A stretch of 29,384 nucleotides of DNA from Echinococcus granulosus (taxonomy: Eukaryota; Platyhelminthes; Cestoda; Cyclophyllidea; Taeniidae): positions 1 through 29,384 of the forward strand of contig NW_020170679.1 in the NCBI RefSeq assembly GCF_000524195.1, in the 5' to 3' direction. The translations under genes and the position numbers were made by a program. Below, piece by piece: positions 23,416 to 29,384 of this stretch. The notes beneath the pieces were generated by a model. That model ran no database searches, was not told the origin of the DNA, and worked only from the letters and a program-made list of their open reading frames with translations. The first letter of the stretch is position 1, and each line of letters opens with the position of its first letter.

Positions 23416-24518
23416 ATTCAATTTTATGCATTGACCTTACCAGTTTGATTGCATTTATTAAAATACACTGTAAAAGGTAACACTGGTGCTTGGTAATGCT
23501 ACCCGATTTCATCTGTGATTGGTCTGATAAGACATCATTGATATTTGATTTTAAAACAACAACGTTTTGTTCTTCAACATTACTCCCTTAAACAATTGCT
23601 GCTTTTCCACTCGAATTTTAGCACTTTTTTCTAAAAGACCGTGAGACACTTTATCCACTAAGAGCAAAGTGGAATAGGCCGTTGGGCGAAGCAGACGAGT
23701 TAAATGAAGAAGATGGAAGAAATCATGATGCGTAGCATGTGCTCTGCACTTTCATTCGTAGACGTCAGGATGTTTCGACGTCTACGATGACATCTCAAAT
23801 TGGAAAAAAGAAATTTAGCTCCTCTATTTACTGTCAAAATCGTAATTTTCTTTCCAGGCTAATCACCAGAATTTTAATTGCTGGTGTCACATGAAGTAGG
23901 CCTGAGTAAGAGTGGATTGGGTTAGTTAGTTTAGAAGACTATCCTGAAGACAAGATTTTTGAAATCATAAATCAGCAGTTAATGCTTGATCACTCTACTG
24001 TTCTTCTGCATAATCCATGACAGAATTTCTTGCATATTTTCCTGTGTTTTATTGTGTGATTCTGTACTTACTGGTCTGACAGCGTTTCCGTGTGTAATTT
24101 TAGCAATCAAACGGTGGGATGTGACCGAAATCATTTATCGTAAGTGAAAGAAACGTTGAGGTCGGAGGTAATTGCCACATCCGTCAGGCCTAGTATAGTG
24201 TCACATAAAGCAGTAGCGTTTTCTTTTATTATGAAGGAGGTGTAACTAGTGAGGGTAACGAGATTGTAACATGGAGGTAAATGGGATTATGCAGAGCATT
24301 GGTGGTCACAAGATTCTACAGCAGCATGGTCGAATATATATCAATTTCGAACAGAATGACTGAGGCGCTACTGACGTGGTCCGAAAGGCCATGCCATCAA
24401 GCATAAACAATCTAGCCAGTTCCACTTTATGCAAAACTTGCCTGTTACCTAGAAGCAGGAAAACAAGGCTGTGCACTGTATTTGCGAGGTATGTGTTAAC
24501 AAATTAAACCGAAGTCCA
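23416..24518. other. 3' flank inside the repeat unit
   Basis: It holds the ATTAAA signal (23457-23462) of the + strand gene and an inverted repeat at 23756-23787. No open frame of note or protein family is visible in the rest. The same stretch recurs at 28281-29383. Confidence 0.45.
23756..23787. repeat. Inverted repeat with GACGTC arms (copy 1)
   Basis: Arms 23756-23766 (TCGTAGACGTC) and 23777-23787 (GACGTCTACGA) pair perfectly over 11 bp around a 10-nt loop. With one bulged base the pairing extends about three more bp. Each arm carries GACGTC, which contains the core of cAMP-response-type elements. It lies about 340 bp past the stop of the + strand gene. It could be a transcript hairpin or a paired protein site; neither is shown. 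Confidence 0.6.
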
Positions 24519-24966
24519 AACTTCAAATGCATACTTGTAGTGTACTTGTTAAGCATGGTCTTACACCTAGTCTCTTCGTCACTTTTACAGGCTTATAGCT
24601 GATCACCTGCGAGCAAGCACGAAATACATTCGCTTACGACAAGGACCAGAAATTACCTATCAATCAACGAATACCTCGACTTATAACACTTCATGTGTTA
24701 GCTTACAAAAATGCTCGTTCGATCAGAAAGCTGTTTTTAATATTTTTCTGCAAAAAAAGTACAAAAGCATTTTTTTTCGTGCGTGTGCAACCCCTTGTAT
24801 TCCACATTAAGGTCGTTTATCTTTGAGTCAAGTGAATGCAGCTTCCAATAGGTTTCAGTACATTTGCCAAACTCAGCATCCACTGAATACATAGGGGAAT
24901 GAAAATATGTTTGTTAACTTCACTTTCAAATTATCTCCCTAATTGAGAGAAAACAGATCTCCATAC

Positions 24967-26588
24967 CTGTAAGCGTTGCCAGCCACCTTCTCTGTTATGT
25001 AATATTTACAATTGGAATTTTCGAAGGCCAGGTAGAATTTGTAGTTCTCAGAGATCCATTGCAAGGCATCCCGTCCCGGTGGCGTCCTTTTGCCTCTTCC
25101 ACCGTAGACATCAACCTTGAATTTACAATTTATTGGGCTTACACATTACTTTATTCACACAAGGGCTTTAATCTTTAACGCTATGTAAGTCGACTTATTA
25201 AAGGTGGGTGGATGAGTGCTCCCTTGAGTGCTACCTAAAGAGCTGAACTTCACTTAAGAGTGGAATGCAGACTTTTGTGGCTCTCTAATATGGCTGATGT
25301 TTTGCTGCTTACTGGTATAATTCTGGAGATCAAGTGCACAAATCTCTCCCTTTTATTTCTTGGGCTTCCGTTGGAAGCCAACCAGGCGATTAACTTCTTC
25401 CCATTCCTGTGATGCGAAGGCAGTAGATGGGTACTGTTTTTGGCCAGGATTGCGGATACTTCACTGTTGGTAAACCTCATTCCGCGATTCGTTTTCCGCA
25501 AAAACATTGGGTACATGTAGGGCACTTGTGACCATGGCATGTAGGTAATGAACATATCCACCTAAATGACCAAATATTCAACCGACATTACTCTTCACTA
25601 CTCAAGCAGTCATCGACAAATAATTGAGTGAGTTTTAAGTTGAAAGGGAACTAAAATGACTTGTTCCCAGCATATTTTTTTGTTTCTTAAATCTTGTCAT
25701 CATCACTTTTAGTCAAGCATGAATGCTTTTTAAATAAGTCCGATGATTTTTTAACCAATCGCGCAGCTGTGTAAACCAGAGTTTACCTGCTTATTTCTTA
25801 TTCAATGGCTGTTTTGCTAGCGCCAGAGACATCAGTTTCATAAATAGTTCTACTTATAAGGACATATTGTTGGATTTATAAGTATGCAAATCACATTGCT
25901 GACTAGCTGCAGATTTCACGTGGGCGCTACGTGGTCGATTATAGTTAAGAAACGAATAAGATCAGTGGCTAGGAAAAGGTTTAAGGTGAAATGGCTTGAG
26001 CGAAACTTACTTGCCCCCCTTGGATTTCAGTTAATTGTCTCATATGTACAGGACTCTCGACTGACTCGAAGGCAATAAGAGCACCATTTCGCTTTAAGCG
26101 TTCTGCATCTTCATTGCGGAACGACGCTGAAAAGACCGCGATGTCGCCTACCCTGAAATCTTGAAGGTGATCGGTAAAGTTGCATTTATAACGACATCCG
26201 TAGGATTCGGTGACGTGATACAATAGACGTCTGTCATAGTAAATCTTTGGCGGTTGGACAATTGATAAATCGCTCTGAAAAGAACAAAAAAGTACACCAA
26301 GACATGCCACCCATCATACAGCGATTTCAAGCACTTTAACTTGAATAATGAATGAAATGTTGCATGTTCTACCTCATTTTGCGCAAAAGCCGATATCCAC
26401 TCAAGCTGCTCAATGACATGATGGTAGGGATATTGATCTCGAGACACGTTGGAAAAGTTCTTATTTCCATGGGAAAAATCACTAGAAATGAACCAATGAT
26501 ACTTTATGGAGAACCGTAGGACAACTAAAATGAAAAGGTTAGCAATCGCCCAGCAGGTGAAAAAGAGGGAAGATCTCGACCTGTTCAT
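24967..26588 (-). pseudogene. Truncated fucosyltransferase, exons 1-4 only (copy 2)
   Basis: Exons 26588-26373, 26274-26011, 25561-25313 and 25115-24967 repeat exons 1-4 of the gene at 19264-21723. They encode the membrane anchor, the N-terminal domain and the donor-binding signature through NAY. The repeat junction at 24519 lies in intron 4, so exons 5 and 6 (the VPIVLG, DDF and CVSC segments) are absent. A transcript from this copy would run out of intron 4 into the 3' flank of copy 1. Splicing onward to copy-1 sequence cannot be excluded but would give a chimeric tail or a second set of exons 1-4. If the duplication is an assembly artefact, this entry does not exist in the genome. Confidence 0.8.
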
Positions 26589-27507
26589 CGCGTTCCCTCA
26601 GCATACTTGCAGATGGATTTTATGCGAATAATTGTGTTGGAATTAGCCAATCTCAGATGATGAAATTCAACTGGCTACTTGGAGCGTCAGTTAGGTGAAG
26701 CCTTGTAAGAAGTATCAAATTTACACCTATAAGGGCTCAGCTAGCAAAACAAATTTATTGCTGGAACCTGGAATTGTTTTTACTTGTCTGAGCTAAGTTT
26801 GCCAATGCTGAGTGTCTTGGATGGAGTAACGAACTTCCTCATGGCGGCGTATTCACCCAAATGCGACATTGCTAGAATTACTACCAATATCCATTTATTA
26901 ACTCCTTAATTATTAGAATGCAACTCGTATAGATCGAAGTAGATCACTCTTCCGTGGGTCATATCTTTCGGCTATCCATTTACCCAACTTAGGATTGGGA
27001 GACTATTGTTCTGCTTCCACAAACTGGCTGAATATACGGGATCTGCATTCTGGCTTACTCGATACTAATCAGTTCGTGAGTCGAATACAATTTTCCCTAT
27101 TTTCACCAAAAGTGGACACTGGCCATTTTTCATGCGCGAGCGTGCAGAGGGCTTTTAATGTGAATCACCCAATGTTTCTAGACACGAATGAATGCGCTAC
27201 CAGGCCTCATTTGATCTTCGGGAGGCACTCATCGCGCAGATGGCTTATTCCTCTTTGACCGCTTGCTGTCTCGTGTCACTGCAAAAGCTCATTCAACATT
27301 ATCAATATATTCATGCGTCTTTGGACTTCCGGCCTGAGTTCTGAACGCGACTACCTTGTTAATTGCAATCCTGCAAATTAGTTTTGGTTTGTCTGACTCA
27401 AATCACCCATAATTGAACACGTGATTCTTTTTGAATCTGAAATAGCGAACATTTTTAGACTTCATTAAAACAATGTACAGCCCACTAACAAATATCTTTG
27501 CCTGTAG
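26589..27507. other. Head-to-head intergenic region, copy 2
   Basis: Repeat of 21724-22642. If the duplication is real, both divergent promoters are present here as well, so the truncated fucosyltransferase and the second membrane gene could both be transcribed. Confidence 0.4.
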
Positions 27508-28280
27508 TAGGATCTCTTGGCAACTATTTCGTCACCTACATCTTGAATCTGTTTACCGTGGCAGATGTACTTTTAGCAGTCTATATCCTCCACTGTCTGA
27601 AGCTATTTCCCAACAACCTAAAATGCCATACACTCGAATTACAGTTGGAGCAGTATGGAACTGGGCCCGATCAGTGGTGAATTCCCACTTTGATTTAGTG
27701 AATTGACTGCGTTTTGATGTGAAGGAGGTACAACTATAACTTTGACTTTCACTGCATCGACTTATCAAACGAAAAGTTAGGCATCAAAAGACTTTTTAAA
27801 CCTTATATGAAGTGCTTTGCAGTGGTTGCCCGAGCTAGCCAAAGTGGAATAAAGGAATCAGGACTTCAACCAATAAATGTTTATGTGAGTGAGTTTTATC
27901 GGTGTCGTCCTTGAGTCATATAATAATCCACTTTGTTACGGTCTCTCACAGGTGCTCCTGAGAGCTTTACTTTATGAAATTCATTTGGAAACTGTAATTC
28001 ACAAACAGGCCCTGAATCACTCCTGGCGGTATTGTAACATGCAAGACCAATCCTGCGAGTCGGTGTTGTTAGAAAAGCTTATTAAAATTCTTTGCTTCAG
28101 TGCGGTTTTCCATGGAATAGTGTAGGTGTCTCAATTTGAATACTGATTTCGCCGCTGAGGGCCTTTCACTTGAGAATTAATGACGTGACTACCGTTCCAG
28201 TGGTGGTGAACAGCATTGTGCCCTACTTAATTGCTGAGTCGAAGCCAAGATTGAGTCGTTCAGATCATTTTACCGACTAA
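27508..28280 (+). CDS. Unrecognised membrane protein, four 3' exons (copy 2)
   Basis: Exons 27508-27676, 27725-27884, 27952-28099 and 28201-28280 repeat the gene at 22643-23415, with the same phases, stop codon and ATTAAA signal (28322-28327). Unlike the fucosyltransferase, nothing visible of this gene is cut by the repeat junction, so a real duplication would give two equal 3' halves with the same upstream sequence. Family unknown. Confidence 0.5.
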
Positions 28281-29384
28281 ATTCAATTTTATGCATTGAC
28301 CTTACCAGTTTGATTGCATTTATTAAAATACACTGTAAAAGGTAACACTGGTGCTTGGTAATGCTACCCGATTTCATCTGTGATTGGTCTGATAAGACAT
28401 CATTGATATTTGATTTTAAAACAACAACGTTTTGTTCTTCAACATTACTCCCTTAAACAATTGCTGCTTTTCCACTCGAATTTTAGCACTTTTTTCTAAA
28501 AGACCGTGAGACACTTTATCCACTAAGAGCAAAGTGGAATAGGCCGTTGGGCGAAGCAGACGAGTTAAATGAAGAAGATGGAAGAAATCATGATGCGTAG
28601 CATGTGCTCTGCACTTTCATTCGTAGACGTCAGGATGTTTCGACGTCTACGATGACATCTCAAATTGGAAAAAAGAAATTTAGCTCCTCTATTTACTGTC
28701 AAAATCGTAATTTTCTTTCCAGGCTAATCACCAGAATTTTAATTGCTGGTGTCACATGAAGTAGGCCTGAGTAAGAGTGGATTGGGTTAGTTAGTTTAGA
28801 AGACTATCCTGAAGACAAGATTTTTGAAATCATAAATCAGCAGTTAATGCTTGATCACTCTACTGTTCTTCTGCATAATCCATGACAGAATTTCTTGCAT
28901 ATTTTCCTGTGTTTTATTGTGTGATTCTGTACTTACTGGTCTGACAGCGTTTCCGTGTGTAATTTTAGCAATCAAACGGTGGGATGTGACCGAAATCATT
29001 TATCGTAAGTGAAAGAAACGTTGAGGTCGGAGGTAATTGCCACATCCGTCAGGCCTAGTATAGTGTCACATAAAGCAGTAGCGTTTTCTTTTATTATGAA
29101 GGAGGTGTAACTAGTGAGGGTAACGAGATTGTAACATGGAGGTAAATGGGATTATGCAGAGCATTGGTGGTCACAAGATTCTACAGCAGCATGGTCGAAT
29201 ATATATCAATTTCGAACAGAATGACTGAGGCGCTACTGACGTGGTCCGAAAGGCCATGCCATCAAGCATAAACAATCTAGCCAGTTCCACTTTATGCAAA
29301 ACTTGCCTGTTACCTAGAAGCAGGAAAACAAGGCTGTGCACTGTATTTGCGAGGTATGTGTTAACAAATTAAACCGAAGTCCAA
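28281..29384. other. 3' flank of copy 2 to the window end
   Basis: Repeat of 23416-24519, including the inverted repeat at 28621-28652. It has no recognisable gene and ends at the unit boundary. Confidence 0.45.
28621..28652. repeat. Inverted repeat with GACGTC arms (copy 2)
   Basis: Same 11-bp arms and 10-nt loop as at 23756-23787, shifted by 4865 bp. Confidence 0.6.

Larger units (their letters stand above)
19654..24518 (+). repeat. 4865-bp direct tandem repeat, copy 1
   Basis: The unit starts inside intron 4 of the fucosyltransferase gene and ends about 1.1 kb past the + strand membrane gene. Every position compared is identical to the sequence 4865 bp downstream, including all splice sites and non-coding runs. 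The left edge is set by the first matching bases, AA at 19654-19655 before CTTCAAATGC; the bases before differ (CTC on the left, TCCA at the inner junction). Confidence 0.97.
24519..29383 (+). repeat. 4865-bp direct tandem repeat, copy 2
   Basis: It follows copy 1 with no spacer and shows no difference where compared. The junction reads GTCCAAACTTC, joining the right end of the unit (GTCC A) to its left end (AA CTTC). The window ends at 29384, one base past the end of this copy (that base also matches the start of a third unit). Confidence 0.97.

Noticed and set aside
1..29384. CRISPR array, prophage, insertion sequence, rRNA or complete tRNA
   Set aside because: No spaced short repeats, transposase or phage frames, rRNA-like blocks or foldable tRNA were seen; the gene structure is eukaryotic.

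Overview
The window looks like nuclear DNA of a multicellular eukaryote. Coding sequence is split into small exons with GT...AG introns, no operons or ribosome binding sites are visible, and the recognisable proteins are Golgi/ER secretory-pathway proteins of animal type. Several inferred introns are extremely short (31-36 nt) beside ordinary ones (65-635 nt). With an AT-rich background and an invertebrate-type GT10 fucosyltransferase, this fits a flatworm, most likely a tapeworm. That assignment is an inference, because no marker gene settles it.

Layout. On the + strand, 1097-2635 holds the C-terminal half of an SLC35A4-like nucleotide-sugar transporter, with one in-frame TAA. From about 2.6 to 9.5 kb no gene is recognisable. 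On the - strand, about 10.4 to 9.56 kb carries a mannose-6-phosphate-receptor-homology (MRH) lectin domain of the OS-9/ERLEC1 family. Its final exon has in-frame TGA and TAG codons where the family keeps its sugar-binding Arg and Glu, so it is probably a pseudogene. Just upstream on the same strand are exons that weakly resemble a VHS domain. A tRNA-like repeat relic lies near 10.9-11.05 kb. From 11 to 19.2 kb little is recognisable apart from two small C-terminal exons (16837-17069, - strand). A complete six-exon GT10 alpha-1,3-fucosyltransferase gene occupies 21723 to 19264 on the - strand. Head to head with it, on the + strand, are four exons (22643-23415) of an unrecognised membrane protein.

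The right third is one large direct repeat. 19654-24518 (4865 bp) is followed immediately by a second copy at 24519-29383, with no difference found where I compared them, and the window stops one base later. Copy 2 therefore repeats fucosyltransferase exons 1-4 without exons 5-6, and repeats all four exons of the + strand gene. Either this is a very recent tandem duplication (possibly with more copies beyond the window) or it is an assembly artefact at a contig end.

The three recognisable families all serve glycoprotein handling: sugar-nucleotide transport (Golgi), Golgi fucosylation and ER glycan reading. Nothing in the sequence shows that they are co-regulated, and two of the three look damaged.
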